DNA of 64,000 nucleotides from an uncultured bacterium (GCA_949297765.1 CASFTV010000006.1:1-64000), one strand, 5' to 3'. Numbered from the stretch's first letter, positions 35,638 through 44,364 are shown. The notes: generated by a model not told the origin, from the sequence alone. A program made the numbers and translations.

Positions 35638-36675
35638 ATGCAACGGGTTTACAACGTCAACATTGAGGCGCAGCATCCGCTGCCGACACCGCAGGAGATC
35701 CATGAAGAACTTCCGCTCCGGAGCGGAATGGAGGACTTTGTGGAACACGCCCGCGGAATCATTGAAGGAATCGTCCATCGGCGCGACAAACGCATTCTGG
35801 TTGTCACGGGGCCGTGCAGCATCGACAATTACGATGCCGCTCTTGATTATGCGGACCGCCTGAAAGCTCTTTCCAAAAAGGTGGAGTCGAAATTTTATCT
35901 GGTCATGCGGACCTATTTTGAGAAACCGCGCACCACGATCGGCTGGAAGGGGATGGTGTACGATCCGGATCTGGACAAGACGTTCAACATCGAAAAAGGA
36001 CTGCGGATGTCCCGCCGGATTCTGCTGGAGATGGCGGAACGGGAAATCCCGACGGCAACGGAATTTCTTGATCCGATCATACCGCAGTATCTTTCCGATC
36101 TGATCAGCTGGGCGGCGATCGGCGCGCGCACGACAGAGTCGCAGACCCACCGTCAGCTTGTGAGCGGACTGTCAATGCCGGTCGGCTTCAAGAACGCCAC
36201 CGACGGGTCCATCCACATTGCGATCGACGCGATCAAAACGGCCTCCGCAAAACACAGTTTCCTCGGCGTCATCAACGACGGCCGTACCGGAGTTTTCCAT
36301 ACAAAGGGGAACCGGAACTGCAACATCATTCTCCGCGGTTCATCAAGTTCCACGAACTACGGATCGGAATACATCGCCTTCACGGAGGAGCTGATGAGAA
36401 AATCGAATCTTCAGCCGTCGATCGTCGTGGACTGCAGCCACGGGAACTCTCTGCGCAATCCGCTGAATCAGCCGGCGGTCTTCCGCGACATTGTCGGCCA
36501 GCTGAAAAGCGGAACGGATTCCATTGCCGGAGTCATGCTGGAAAGCTATCTCAAAACCGGGAAGCAGCCGATGAAGAACCGCTGCGACCTGACCTACGGA
36601 CTCTCCATCACCGACGGCTGTCTCGGATGGGAAGAGACCGAACAACTCATTCTCGAACAGTACGACGCCCTCTGA
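35638..36675 (+). CDS. 3-deoxy-7-phosphoheptulonate synthase (class I, AroG/F/H type)
   Basis: A 345-residue DAHP synthase, first enzyme of the shikimate pathway (PEP + erythrose-4-phosphate). Signatures are VVTGPCSIDNYDAAL, EKPRTTIGWKG, TESQTHRQLVSGLSMPVGFKN and VDCSHGNS near the C-terminus. Length and build match the E. coli-type feedback-regulated class Ia enzymes. Which amino acid inhibits it (Phe, Tyr or Trp) cannot be told by eye, so I give no aroF/G/H symbol. Cytoplasmic, metal-dependent. It starts three bases after hisS; a strong terminator follows. Confidence 0.95.
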   Translation: MQRVYNVNIEAQHPLPTPQEIHEELPLRSGMEDFVEHARGIIEGIVHRRDKRILVVTGPCSIDNYDAALDYADRLKALSKKVESKFYLVMRTYFEKPRTTIGWKGMVYDPDLDKTFNIEKGLRMSRRILLEMAEREIPTATEFLDPIIPQYLSDLISWAAIGARTTESQTHRQLVSGLSMPVGFKNATDGSIHIAIDAIKTASAKHSFLGVINDGRTGVFHTKGNRNCNIILRGSSSSTNYGSEYIAFTEELMRKSNLQPSIVVDCSHGNSLRNPLNQPAVFRDIVGQLKSGTDSIAGVMLESYLKTGKQPMKNRCDLTYGLSITDGCLGWEETEQLILEQYDAL

Positions 36676-36696
36676 AACATCGTTTTTCGCGACAGA

Positions 36697-36743
36697 AAAC
36701 GGGCGGCTTCCGAATTTTTCCGGGAGCCGCCCGTTTGATTTTT
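36697..36743 (+). terminator. Terminator after DAHP synthase
   Basis: A 16-bp stem beginning AAACGGGCGGCT with one G-T pair and an 8-base loop, then GATTTTT. It also separates the convergent tpiA gene. Confidence 0.92.
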
Positions 36744-36799
36744 CCTGGCATGCCGTCCGCTTCCGGAGTGAAGCGGGAACTCCGGCACAGGATTCCGTC

Positions 36800-37564
36800 T
36801 TACTTCTGAGCGTTGGCGATCAGAGCGGTGAAGGAATCCGCCTTCAGAGCGGCGCCGCCGATAAGTCCGCCGTCGATATCCTTCTGGGCGGTCAGAGCCG
36901 CGGCGTTTTCCGCCTTCATGCTGCCGCCGTACTGGATGACAGTGTTTTCCGCGACCTCTTCGCCGAACATTCCGGCAAGGGTTTTCCGGATGAAAGCGTG
37001 GGTTTCCTGCGCCATTTCAGGAGTTGCGGTCTTTCCGGTTCCGATCGCCCAGACGGGTTCATACGCGATGGTGATGTTTGCCATGTCCGCCGCAGAGAGA
37101 TCCGCGAGGCCGCCCTTGAGCTGGACATCGAGAACGTCGTTGGTCTTTCCGCCTTCGCGTTCTGCGAGAGTCTCACCGATGCAGACGATGGGTTTGAGTT
37201 CATATTTCAGAGCTGCTTTGATGCGTTTGTTCACGGTTTCATCGGTTTCGCCGAAATACTGTCTGCGTTCGCTGTGACCGATGATGACGTATTCCACGCC
37301 GATTTCCTTCAGCATGGCGCCGGAGATTTCACCGGTGAACGCGCCGTTGTCGGCCCAGTGGATGTTCTGAGCGCCGACCTTGACGTTGGATCCTTTGAGG
37401 ACTTCGACGGCCGTCGCAAGACTCGTGAAGACCGGGCAGACCGCCATCGTGACGCTGTCTCCGAACTGGGCGAGACTTTCCTTGAGAGCTTCCGCGAGCG
37501 CTTTGGTCTCCGCTGCGGTTTTGTTCATTTTCCAGTTGCCGGCAATAAAGGTTTTGCGTGCCAT
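36800..37564 (-). CDS. tpiA: Triosephosphate isomerase
   Basis: A 254-residue TIM barrel from ATG 37564 (AAGGAA before it); a longer frame upstream is not conserved. Active-site residues are visible: Lys in GNWKMNKT, His in IGHSERR near residue 95, Glu in AYEPVWAIGTG near 165, and the phosphate loop IQYGGSMKAENA. It interconverts dihydroxyacetone phosphate and glyceraldehyde-3-phosphate in glycolysis. It stands alone with its own promoter and is convergent with the hisS-DAHP synthase unit. Confidence 0.97.
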   Translation of the reverse strand: MARKTFIAGNWKMNKTAAETKALAEALKESLAQFGDSVTMAVCPVFTSLATAVEVLKGSNVKVGAQNIHWADNGAFTGEISGAMLKEIGVEYVIIGHSERRQYFGETDETVNKRIKAALKYELKPIVCIGETLAEREGGKTNDVLDVQLKGGLADLSAADMANITIAYEPVWAIGTGKTATPEMAQETHAFIRKTLAGMFGEEVAENTVIQYGGSMKAENAAALTAQKDIDGGLIGGAALKADSFTALIANAQK

Positions 37565-37631
37565 TTTGCTGAATTCCTTACATTGTTGTTTGCGGCGTTT
37601 CCGCCAGTATTGTAATAAAAAGTTCTCCTGT

Positions 37632-37660
37632 AATATAATTTCCCAACGACCTGAATTCAA
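37632..37660 (-). promoter_or_regulatory. Promoter of tpiA
   Basis: On the minus strand TTGAAT, 17 bases, TATATT, about 68 bases before the ATG. Confidence 0.65.
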
Positions 37661-37798
37661 GCCGGGATTCAAAAACAATTTTTCCGTGAGGGAGAAAAAG
37701 AGTTCCGTGCGGAAGGAACGCAACTTCGATTTTGTCCGGTGCCGGAAATCACAATACGAAGAGCGGGGAACACCGGAAGATCGACGGAAAGCTCCGCT

Positions 37799-39112
37799 TC
37801 AGGCTTTGCGGCGGTTGGCGGCAATCGAAATCAGCATGCAGATCCCGAGCAGATAGGGATAGCAGAGAAATTTCAGGAGATCCACGGACGACACCGCCAT
37901 GGCGCCGCCGGCAAGTCCCGTTGCGGCAAGGATCTGTGCACCGTACGGGATGATGCCCTGAACCACGCAGGAGGAGGTGTCAAGCAGACTGGCGGAGCGT
38001 TTCGGATCGACCTTGTAGCGTTCCGCGATATCTTTTGCGATCGGGCCGGCAATCACGATGGCAACCGTGTTGTTGGCGGTGAACAGATTGACCACCATTA
38101 CCAGCAGGGAGATTCCGAATTCAGCTCCGCGGTGTCCCCGGATGTGCCGTTCGATCTTCAGGAGGATATATTCGATTCCGCCGTTGTAGCGGATCACGCG
38201 GAGCAGACCTCCGGCGAGCAGGGCCACGATCAGAGTTTCCGACATGCTCAAAGCCCCCTTCCCCATCACATCCAGGAATCCCCAGAAGTTGAATGCCCCG
38301 TTCAGCAGTCCGATTCCTCCGGCGAACACGGTTCCAAAGATCAGCAAAGCCATCACGTTGAACCCGAGAACGGCAAGGATCAGCACACTGAGATAGGGAA
38401 GCACGGAAATGAACGCGTTCCAGTTGAGCAGTTTGTTTTCCACCGCGCCGGATCCGTGACCGAGAAAGAGATAAAGCACAACCGTCAGAAGCGCCGCCGG
38501 GATCGCGATACGGACATTGGCATAGAATTTGGCCCGCATTTCAACGCCCTGGGTCCGGGTTGCCGCGATGGTCGTATCGGAGATCATGGAAAGATTGTCG
38601 CCGAACATGGCGCCGCCGACCACGGCTCCGAGACACAGCCCCATGGACACTCCGATATTTTCCGTCAGTCCGACCGCGATCGGCGCCAGCGCCACAATCG
38701 TCCCGACCGATGTTCCAATGGAGATGGAGATGAAGCAGGCCACCACAAACAGTCCGCAGACCAGCAGATTCGGCGGCACGAATGCCAGCGCGATATTGAC
38801 AGCCGAATCCACCGCTCCCATTGCTTTTGCCGTATACGCGAACGATCCAGCGAGAATGAAGATCAGACACATCGTCATGATGTCCACATTTCCCATTCCG
38901 TGAGCAAAGAGTTCGATCTTGCTTCGGAGCGACGCCTTCCGGTTAAGCAGCAGAGCCGTCGCCGATGCGACAATGAATGCAATCGGCATCGGCACCCTGT
39001 AAAAATCCCCGGAGGAAATGGAAAGTCCCAGATAAAACAGAAGGAACACTCCAAACGGGATCAGAGCTTTCGCTCTCGGCGGACGGTTCAATGAAAAATC
39101 CGTGATATCCAT
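37799..39112 (-). CDS. NhaC-type Na+/H+ antiporter family protein
   Basis: A 437-residue inner-membrane protein with about 11-12 hydrophobic helices, started at MDITDF (39112); upstream residues in frame are basic and unlikely to be native. Family segments are SIGTSVGTIVALAPIAVGL, GAMFGDNLSMISDTTIAA and TANNTVAIVIAGPIA, typical of the NhaC/PF03553 group, which exchanges Na+ or organic substrates for H+. The ribosome site is weak. Ion specificity is not certain; some members carry malate/lactate or amino acids. It follows the small secreted protein gene by 22 bases. Confidence 0.88.
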   Translation of the reverse strand: MDITDFSLNRPPRAKALIPFGVFLLFYLGLSISSGDFYRVPMPIAFIVASATALLLNRKASLRSKIELFAHGMGNVDIMTMCLIFILAGSFAYTAKAMGAVDSAVNIALAFVPPNLLVCGLFVVACFISISIGTSVGTIVALAPIAVGLTENIGVSMGLCLGAVVGGAMFGDNLSMISDTTIAATRTQGVEMRAKFYANVRIAIPAALLTVVLYLFLGHGSGAVENKLLNWNAFISVLPYLSVLILAVLGFNVMALLIFGTVFAGGIGLLNGAFNFWGFLDVMGKGALSMSETLIVALLAGGLLRVIRYNGGIEYILLKIERHIRGHRGAEFGISLLVMVVNLFTANNTVAIVIAGPIAKDIAERYKVDPKRSASLLDTSSCVVQGIIPYGAQILAATGLAGGAMAVSSVDLLKFLCYPYLLGICMLISIAANRRKA

Positions 39113-39134
39113 TGGCAAATGCGCAGAGTTGGTC

Positions 39135-39803
39135 TTATTTTGATTTCCGGCTGGAGCGGGAGCTCTTCGACTTTTTCGCGGCCTTGGAAGACCCTTTTCC
39201 TCCGGTTCCGATTGATACCGCTTCCTTGCCGTTATTGACACTCATATCCAGAGAAATCCCCTCTCCGTCTTCTCCTTCGGCATCGGCATTCTTCTTTGAT
39301 TTTTTCGTCGGGCCGGTCAGTTCGATATTTTTCGGGAAATTGCTTTCCTGCTGTTCGGTTTCCACGATCAGGACCTTCGGCTTGGTCTGTTCAATCTGTT
39401 TCTGGTATTTTTTCTGAATTTCGTCCGGCAGTTCTTCGACCTTGACAATGGTCACGCCGCCCCAGTGGGAGATATGTGCACCGCTTTCGCTGAAGCGGAG
39501 GATCTTGTATTTTTTCAGGACGGCTCCGGTTTTTGTCGTCAGATCGGGCCGTTTGCTGATGGCTTTTCTCCGGCGTTCGATCTTGGCGATGTACTTTTTG
39601 ATTTCCTCGCGCCGGTTTTCGGGCCATTCCTCCAGCGGAATCATGACAGCACCCTGGCTGTGCAGGATCGTCAGACCTTCCGCGGAACAGGACGCGACGG
39701 AATATCCGTAATAGGTTTTGCCTTTGGTCGTTGTGATGTCAGCGGCCTGCAAAACAGCGAGAGACATCAGGAGGGAGAAAAAAAATCCGCAGAATTTCAT
39801 CAT
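39135..39803 (-). CDS. Secreted protein with a duplicated small beta domain
   Basis: A 222-residue protein from ATG 39803 (AAAGAGGA, long 12-base spacing). A signal peptide ends near LAVLQAA. Two similar ~50-residue units follow: ITTTKGKTYYGYSVASCSAE...MIPLEEWPEN, and LTTKTGAVLKKYKILRFSES...IVKVEELPDE. Each shows a K/G-rich start, a beta hairpin and an acidic LPxE-like end. The last ~60 residues are rich in Lys, Ser and Gly. Similar small domains occur in secreted proteins of planctomycetes and relatives (from memory), with unknown function. It is probably periplasmic. Confidence 0.7.
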   Translation of the reverse strand: MMKFCGFFFSLLMSLAVLQAADITTTKGKTYYGYSVASCSAEGLTILHSQGAVMIPLEEWPENRREEIKKYIAKIERRRKAISKRPDLTTKTGAVLKKYKILRFSESGAHISHWGGVTIVKVEELPDEIQKKYQKQIEQTKPKVLIVETEQQESNFPKNIELTGPTKKSKKNADAEGEDGEGISLDMSVNNGKEAVSIGTGGKGSSKAAKKSKSSRSSRKSK

Positions 39804-39940
39804 CGCATCAACATCCTCTTTCCTTTGCCGGTTCCATGATTGCAGACAATTTACCACAGGAAACGGGAAGTTGCAAGACAGGAAAAAAGGTTTTTCGGAA
39901 AATCGCCGCCGGAGGAAACCTCCCTCTCCGGAAACAGAGG

Positions 39941-39968
39941 TTGAAAAACGGCGGATCGGTGGTATAGT
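39941..39968 (+). promoter_or_regulatory. Promoter of aguB-aguA
   Basis: TTGAAA, 16 bases, TATAGT, 31 bases before the aguB ATG. Confidence 0.65.
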
Positions 39969-39999
39969 TTGCGAAATATGGAACAACCCCGGAGGAATC

Positions 40000-40866
40000 A
40001 TGACGATCAAACTAGCACTCCTGCAGAGCCGCGCCTTTCCGTCGAAGGCGGAATCCATGGCGGAACACGAACGGCTGATTGCGGAGGCCGCCCGGAACGG
40101 AGCCAACATCATCTGCACCCAGGAACTCTGCTTTACGCCGTATTTCTGCCGGACGGAAGACCCGGCGAACTTCGATCTGGCCGAACCGGTCCCGGGGCCG
40201 GCGACCGAACATTTTTCCGTGATCGCAGCCCGATACGGTGTAGTCCTGATTCTTTCTCTGTTTGAATTCCGCGCACCCGGGATCTGCCACAACACGGCGG
40301 CGATCCTGGATGCGGACGGGCGGTATCTTGGGAAATACCGTAAAATGCACATCCCGCAGGATCCCGGATTTGAAGAAAAATTCTATTTTACGCCCGGAGA
40401 TCTCGGCTTCCGTGCATGGCAGACCCGGTTCGGACGCATCGGCGTCATCATCTGCTGGGATCAGTGGTATCCGGAATCGGCGCGTCTGACGGCTCTCGAC
40501 GGAGCGGAAATCATCTTCTGCCCGACCGCAATCGGAGGAATTGCCAGTGAACCGGAATCGCTCGCCGCGCTTCAGCGCGACGCCTGGATCAACGCCCAGC
40601 TTTCACACTCCGTTGCAAACGGCTGCTATTATGCGGCGGTCAACCGGACCGGCGTGGAAGCCGGAACGAAATTCTGGGGCAGCTCCTTTGTGTGCGATTT
40701 CTACGGCAACCGCATTGCACAGGGATCGCAGGACCGGGAGGAGATCATCTATGCGGAGTGCGATCCCGCCGCAATGGAGGAACACCGCCGGATGTGGCCG
40801 TTCTTCCGCGACCGCCGCATTGACGCCTATCAGGGAATTCTGAGGAGATTCCGCGATGACCTTTGA
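40000..40866 (+). CDS. aguB: N-carbamoylputrescine amidase
   Basis: A 288-residue nitrilase-superfamily enzyme from ATG 40000 with GGAGGA just before it. The catalytic triad is visible: Glu in the EHERLIAEAA region, Lys in KYRKMHIPQDPGFEEKFYF and Cys in VIICWDQWYPE. The long match around the Lys and the AguA partner support N-carbamoylputrescine amidase rather than another nitrilase. It hydrolyses N-carbamoylputrescine to putrescine, CO2 and ammonia in the cytoplasm. It overlaps aguA by 11 bases. Polyamine synthesis from agmatine is the likely purpose; no arginine decarboxylase gene is in the window. Confidence 0.94.
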   Translation: MTIKLALLQSRAFPSKAESMAEHERLIAEAARNGANIICTQELCFTPYFCRTEDPANFDLAEPVPGPATEHFSVIAARYGVVLILSLFEFRAPGICHNTAAILDADGRYLGKYRKMHIPQDPGFEEKFYFTPGDLGFRAWQTRFGRIGVIICWDQWYPESARLTALDGAEIIFCPTAIGGIASEPESLAALQRDAWINAQLSHSVANGCYYAAVNRTGVEAGTKFWGSSFVCDFYGNRIAQGSQDREEIIYAECDPAAMEEHRRMWPFFRDRRIDAYQGILRRFRDDL

Positions 40867-41905
40867 TTCCCCCGCCGCCCACGGTTTCCGGATGCCGCCG
40901 GAATGGAGCCGACAGGAAGCGATCTGGCTTTCCTGGCCGCACAACCCGGATACATGGCCCGGAAAAATGGATGAGGTCCGCCGGATCTTCGCTGTGTTTG
41001 CCGCCACCATCTCCCTGTACGAGAAAGTCTGCATCATCCGGGGAAACGCCCGCCGGGACAGCATTCTGGAACTGCTCTGCGATGCGGGCGCCGATATCTC
41101 CAATGTCGAGCTTTTCGATTTCCGGACCAACGATGTCTGGTGCCGCGACCACGGTCCCGTTTTTCTCCGGAACAATGCGACGGGCGAACGCGCCGTGGCG
41201 GATTTCTCCTACAACTCCTGGGGCGGGAAATTCCCTCCCTGGAATTTCGACAACGAAATACCTTCCCGGATCGCGGAAACTCTTCATCTCCGCCGCTTTC
41301 CCATTCCTGTGGTCTGCGAGGGCGGCGCGCTGGAAATCAATGGTCTCGGCGATCTCCTGACAACGGAATCCGTCCTTCTGAACGACAACCGGAATCCGGG
41401 AATCGGAAAAGAGGAGATGACCCGGATTCTGAAGGCCGCCCTCGGCGCGGAAAACGTCTTCTATCTCAAGCAGGGAATGACCGGCGACGATACGGACGGC
41501 CATATCGACACCCTTGCCCGTTTCGCCGCGGACGATGTCATTCTTGCCGCGGTCGACGACTCCTCCGAGGGACTCAACAAAACCGTTCTGGATGCGAATC
41601 TCCGGGACCTGGAACGCTTCCGGAACGGGAACGGCAGACAATGCACTGTCATCCCGATTCCCTGTCCCGCGCCGATCCATCCGGAAAACTGGCGGGAGGA
41701 GGTTCTGCCCGCCACCTATGTCAACTATCTCCTGATCAACGGAGCCGTTCTGGTCCCCACCTATCGCGACGACAAACACGACGCCCTCGCCTGCGAACGG
41801 ATCGCCGCCGCGTTTCCCGGGCGGAAATTGGAACCCGTTGACTGTTTCGACATTCTCCTGGAAGGCGGCGCATTGCATTGCCTGAGTCAGCAAATGCCGC
41901 TTTAA
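40856..41905 (+). CDS. aguA: Agmatine deiminase
   Basis: A 349-residue member of the peptidyl-arginine-deiminase-like fold. Conserved points: FRTNDVWCRDHGPVF, EGGALEINGLGDLLTTE, GDDTDGHIDTLARF and the C-terminal Cys nucleophile in EGGALHCLSQQMPL. It converts agmatine to N-carbamoylputrescine and ammonia; with aguB it completes the agmatine to putrescine route. The start at 40856 overlaps aguB by 11 bases, showing translational coupling. An unusual hairpin array begins ten bases after the stop, ending in a bidirectional terminator. Confidence 0.95.
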   Translation: MTFDSPAAHGFRMPPEWSRQEAIWLSWPHNPDTWPGKMDEVRRIFAVFAATISLYEKVCIIRGNARRDSILELLCDAGADISNVELFDFRTNDVWCRDHGPVFLRNNATGERAVADFSYNSWGGKFPPWNFDNEIPSRIAETLHLRRFPIPVVCEGGALEINGLGDLLTTESVLLNDNRNPGIGKEEMTRILKAALGAENVFYLKQGMTGDDTDGHIDTLARFAADDVILAAVDDSSEGLNKTVLDANLRDLERFRNGNGRQCTVIPIPCPAPIHPENWREEVLPATYVNYLLINGAVLVPTYRDDKHDALACERIAAAFPGRKLEPVDCFDILLEGGALHCLSQQMPL

Positions 41906-41914
41906 CGGGGATTT

Positions 41915-42097
41915 CGTGCTCCGCACGACCAGCGTGTTCGCCGCTGGACCGCGACAAGGACAGCGTCCTTGACCCTGGCGGAATGCTTTCCGCATTCCGC
42001 CGTTCCTGATTCTGCCCGGAGGGCCGGGAGCCGCAGGCTCGGTGCAGGTCTCCGACCTGCTTCGGTCCAGCGGAATACGCTGGTCGCCCGCAGGGCG
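41915..42097. repeat. Array of eight perfect hairpins (palindromic element)
   Basis: Stems with arms of 5-10 bp: CGTGC/GCACG (41915-41927), CCAGCG/CGCTGG (41929-41947), CAAGGAC/GTCCTTG (41955-41971), GGCGGAATGC/GCATTCCGCC (41977-42001), GAGCC/GGCTC (42028-42040), GCAGGTC/GACCTGC (42044-42060), CCAGCG/CGCTGG (42067-42083), CGCCC/GGGCG (42085-42097). Five loops are exactly 3 bases. The first two and last two hairpins are mirror images: 41927-41951 and 42063-42085 are inverted copies. No ORF with plausible coding content lies here. It looks like a composite REP/BIME- or MITE-like element. Confidence 0.85.
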
Positions 42098-42103
42098 AAA
42101 TCC

Positions 42104-42141
42104 AAAAAAAAAGGAACTCCCGAACAAGGAGTTCCTTTTTT
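42104..42141. terminator. Bidirectional terminator between aguA and rpsI
   Basis: A 10-bp perfect stem (AAGGAACTCC / GGAGTTCCTT), 7-base loop, nine A on one side and six T on the other. Confidence 0.95.
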
Positions 42142-42162
42142 GCATTTCCAGAACGGAGAAAA

Positions 42163-42555
42163 TCAGCGCTTGGAGAACTGGAAGCGTCTTCTTGCGCCCG
42201 GCTGACCGGGTTTCTTACGTTCTTTCTCGCGAGCGTCGCGGGTCAGCATTCCGCTGGCCTTGAGGACGGATTTGCAAGCCTCCTCGTCGTGTTTGACGAG
42301 AGCGCGGGCGAGTCCGTGGCGGACAGCGCCGGCCTGACCGGCTTTTCCTCCGCCGGTGACGGTGGCTTTCACGTCGATTTTTCCGACGAGACCGGTCACA
42401 ACGAGGGGCTGAAGGATATATCCGCGGAGAGCTTCGGTATTGAAATATTCCTCAAACTTTTTTCCGTTGACGGTAATTTTTCCGGTTCCTTCAGCGATGA
42501 CGACTCTGGCGCTGGCGCATTTTCTGCGTCCGGTGGTACGGAGTTCAGTGCTCAT
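42163..42555 (-). CDS. rpsI: 30S ribosomal protein S9
   Basis: A 130-residue protein from ATG 42555; an ATG six bases earlier is too close to the AAGGAG site. Typical S9 features: [12 protein letters not shown], the central [29 protein letters not shown] and a basic C-terminal tail ending RRRFQFSKR, whose last residues reach the P-site tRNA. It follows rplM by 12 bases, the universal rplM-rpsI pair. Confidence 0.98.
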   Translation of the reverse strand: MSTELRTTGRRKCASARVVIAEGTGKITVNGKKFEEYFNTEALRGYILQPLVVTGLVGKIDVKATVTGGGKAGQAGAVRHGLARALVKHDEEACKSVLKASGMLTRDAREKERKKPGQPGARRRFQFSKR

Positions 42556-42567
42556 TCCCATATCTCC

Positions 42568-42993
42568 TTATTTAGCCGTTTCAGGTTTCTGAGCGGCGTG
42601 CGGATGCTCGGCGCCGGCATAAACTTTGAGTTTGCGGTACTGCGCTCTGGCGAGGCGGCCTTTGGGGAGCATGCCCCAGACGGCGTCGCGGATCAGGCGC
42701 TCGGGTTTGGTTTCGCGGACGTAGGCGGCGGTTTTCTCTTTGAGACCGCTGCGGTAGCCGGTGTAATCGACATAGGTCTTTTTGGTTTCTTTGGAACCTG
42801 TCAGCAGCACCTTGTCGGCGTTGATGACGATGACAAACTTTCCGGTATCGACATGCGGGGTATAGGTCGGGCAGTCTTTGCCGCGCAGGGCGTTCACGAT
42901 CTTGACGGCAAGGCGACCCACAGGGACGTTCGCGGCATCAAACACAACGTGTTTGCGCTCAATTTCGCCCACTTTTGCAAGATAGGTCTTCAT
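42568..42993 (-). CDS. rplM: 50S ribosomal protein L13
   Basis: A 141-residue protein from ATG 42993 with CGGAGA before it; an upstream in-frame Met has no ribosome site. Family segments: VVFDAANVPVGRLAVKIVNALRGKD, YTPHVDTGKFVIVINADKV, KPERLIRDAVWGMLPKGRLARAQYRKLKVYAGAEHPHAAQ. It starts the rplM-rpsI operon. Autoregulation by L13 at its leader is known in some bacteria, but I see no clear structure here. Confidence 0.98.
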   Translation of the reverse strand: MKTYLAKVGEIERKHVVFDAANVPVGRLAVKIVNALRGKDCPTYTPHVDTGKFVIVINADKVLLTGSKETKKTYVDYTGYRSGLKEKTAAYVRETKPERLIRDAVWGMLPKGRLARAQYRKLKVYAGAEHPHAAQKPETAK

Positions 42994-43223
42994 TGTTTCA
43001 GTTTCTCCGAGTTCGTTTTTTATCGGTCCGCCTCCGGACACTCTTGTTGTTGAACCGTTTCCCGCCAGGTCTTCGGTTCGTTTCCTTCTCCGTGATCGGG
43101 TAATACGGATGCAGGAATGAATAATTTACTCCATCTTTTTCATTTTGCAAATCAAATTCCATCCGGAGGAGCAATTTCCTGTTATTTTTCCCTGCCGGAG
43201 CGTTTTTTTCAGACTTTCCGCAC

Positions 43224-43251
43224 TTGACTTTTTCCTCCGCAGCCTTATATT
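43224..43251 (+). promoter_or_regulatory. Promoter of the GntR/LacI-like regulator
   Basis: TTGACT, 16 bases, TATATT, 43 bases before the ATG. Confidence 0.62.
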
Positions 43252-43257
43252 CCTTTT

Positions 43258-43279
43258 AATGGACCGATAATGGACCGAT
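43258..43279 (+). promoter_or_regulatory. 11-bp tandem repeat, candidate autoregulatory operator
   Basis: AATGGACCGAT occurs twice head to tail, one helical turn apart, near the expected transcription start and just before the regulator gene. Confidence 0.45.
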
Positions 43280-43294
43280 AACAGAACGGAACGG

Positions 43295-44323
43295 ATGAGA
43301 AAGACAACCGGCAACAAGATTTCCGAAGTGCTGAGGATCCGGCATTTCGTGATGAACATCATCTACCGGAGCGGGGGACGTTCGGTGATGATTCCCTCCT
43401 CGCGCGAGCTTGCCGCCCGGTTCGGGATGGCGCGGAGCACCGTGCAGCTCTCTCTGGAGCGGATGTCGGCGGAAGGGTTTCTGACCGGCAGGCCGGGGAT
43501 CGGCACGTTCACCAATCTGCGGAAAAGCTTTTTTCTGCAGCCGGGAGAGGTTCTTCCGCTGACCGGGATCAAAATCGGGACCGGAGATCATTTCTATCAT
43601 CTCTGCACGTCGTGGAGGATGTTTTCGGAGGCCGGCAATGCACTGGTGGATTCCGGCTGCACCATCCATCCCATGGCGGCGTGTTCCAGTACGCCGGAGA
43701 CGATCCGGCGGGAGATCCGCGATGTGTTTCTCGACGGGATTCTGTTTCTCGGGACTCCTGCACCGGTCGTCCGGGAAGCGGCGGCGGTTCTTCCGTCCGT
43801 GAGCATCGGCAAAGATCCGGTTCCGGAGGTTGACTCGGTGGTTCTTGATGCCCGGAAGGCGGCGGCGGAACTGGCATGCCGTCTGAGATCTGCGGGCCGT
43901 ACCCGGATTCTGCTCCAGCACGACGCGGATTTCCCCCCTCCGCCGTTCGCGGCGGTCCGGGACATTCTGGAAAATGGCGGATTCGATCTCTCGTTTCTGA
44001 ATGTGAAAGAGGGCGACTTCCCGTCGGAATTCCGGAACCGGCTCCTCTCCTGGAAGCCGCAGGCTCTTCTGATTTATTCGCAGTATGCGGGGCTTGCGCT
44101 GCGTTTTCTGGCGGAGTGCGGCGAAACACCGGAGAAGATCTGGCTGGTTTCGGCGGAAGACCTGCCCCGCAGCGGGGAATTTCCGGGATTCTACTTTCTG
44201 GAACCGAGGAAGGAGGCGGCGGAAAGCGCAGCCGCGATGCTGATCCGGAAGATGCGCGGAACGAAAGAACAGGCGGAGTCAAAATACCATGACATCCGGC
44301 TGATCTGCAATTTGCAGCAATAG
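43295..44323 (+). CDS. GntR-type HTH regulator with LacI-like sensor domain
   Basis: A 342-residue protein. The N-terminal winged helix (about 10-80) has the GntR pattern IPSSRELAARFGMARSTVQLSLERMSAEGFLTGRPGIGTF. The rest resembles a LacI/periplasmic-binding sensor (DGILFLGTPAP, PSVSIGKDPVPEVDSVVLDARKAA, WLVSAEDLPRSGEFPGF), an AraR-like plan. It is followed 41 bases later by an alpha-galactosidase on the same strand, so control by galactose or an alpha-galactoside is plausible. It may also bind the tandem repeat just upstream and repress itself. No ribosome site is strong; GGAACGG precedes the ATG. Confidence 0.85.
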   Translation: MRKTTGNKISEVLRIRHFVMNIIYRSGGRSVMIPSSRELAARFGMARSTVQLSLERMSAEGFLTGRPGIGTFTNLRKSFFLQPGEVLPLTGIKIGTGDHFYHLCTSWRMFSEAGNALVDSGCTIHPMAACSSTPETIRREIRDVFLDGILFLGTPAPVVREAAAVLPSVSIGKDPVPEVDSVVLDARKAAAELACRLRSAGRTRILLQHDADFPPPPFAAVRDILENGGFDLSFLNVKEGDFPSEFRNRLLSWKPQALLIYSQYAGLALRFLAECGETPEKIWLVSAEDLPRSGEFPGFYFLEPRKEAAESAAAMLIRKMRGTKEQAESKYHDIRLICNLQQ

Positions 44324-44364
44324 TTCAAACGAGATCTGAATCCACCACAAAAGAAAGGGACATT

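Larger units (their letters stand above)
42994..43294. other. Divergent intergenic region rplM / GntR-type regulator
   Basis: 301 bases with no gene. The right end holds the promoter and tandem repeat of the regulator gene. For rplM only weak -10-like sequences are seen on the minus strand, so its promoter is unresolved. Confidence 0.6.
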
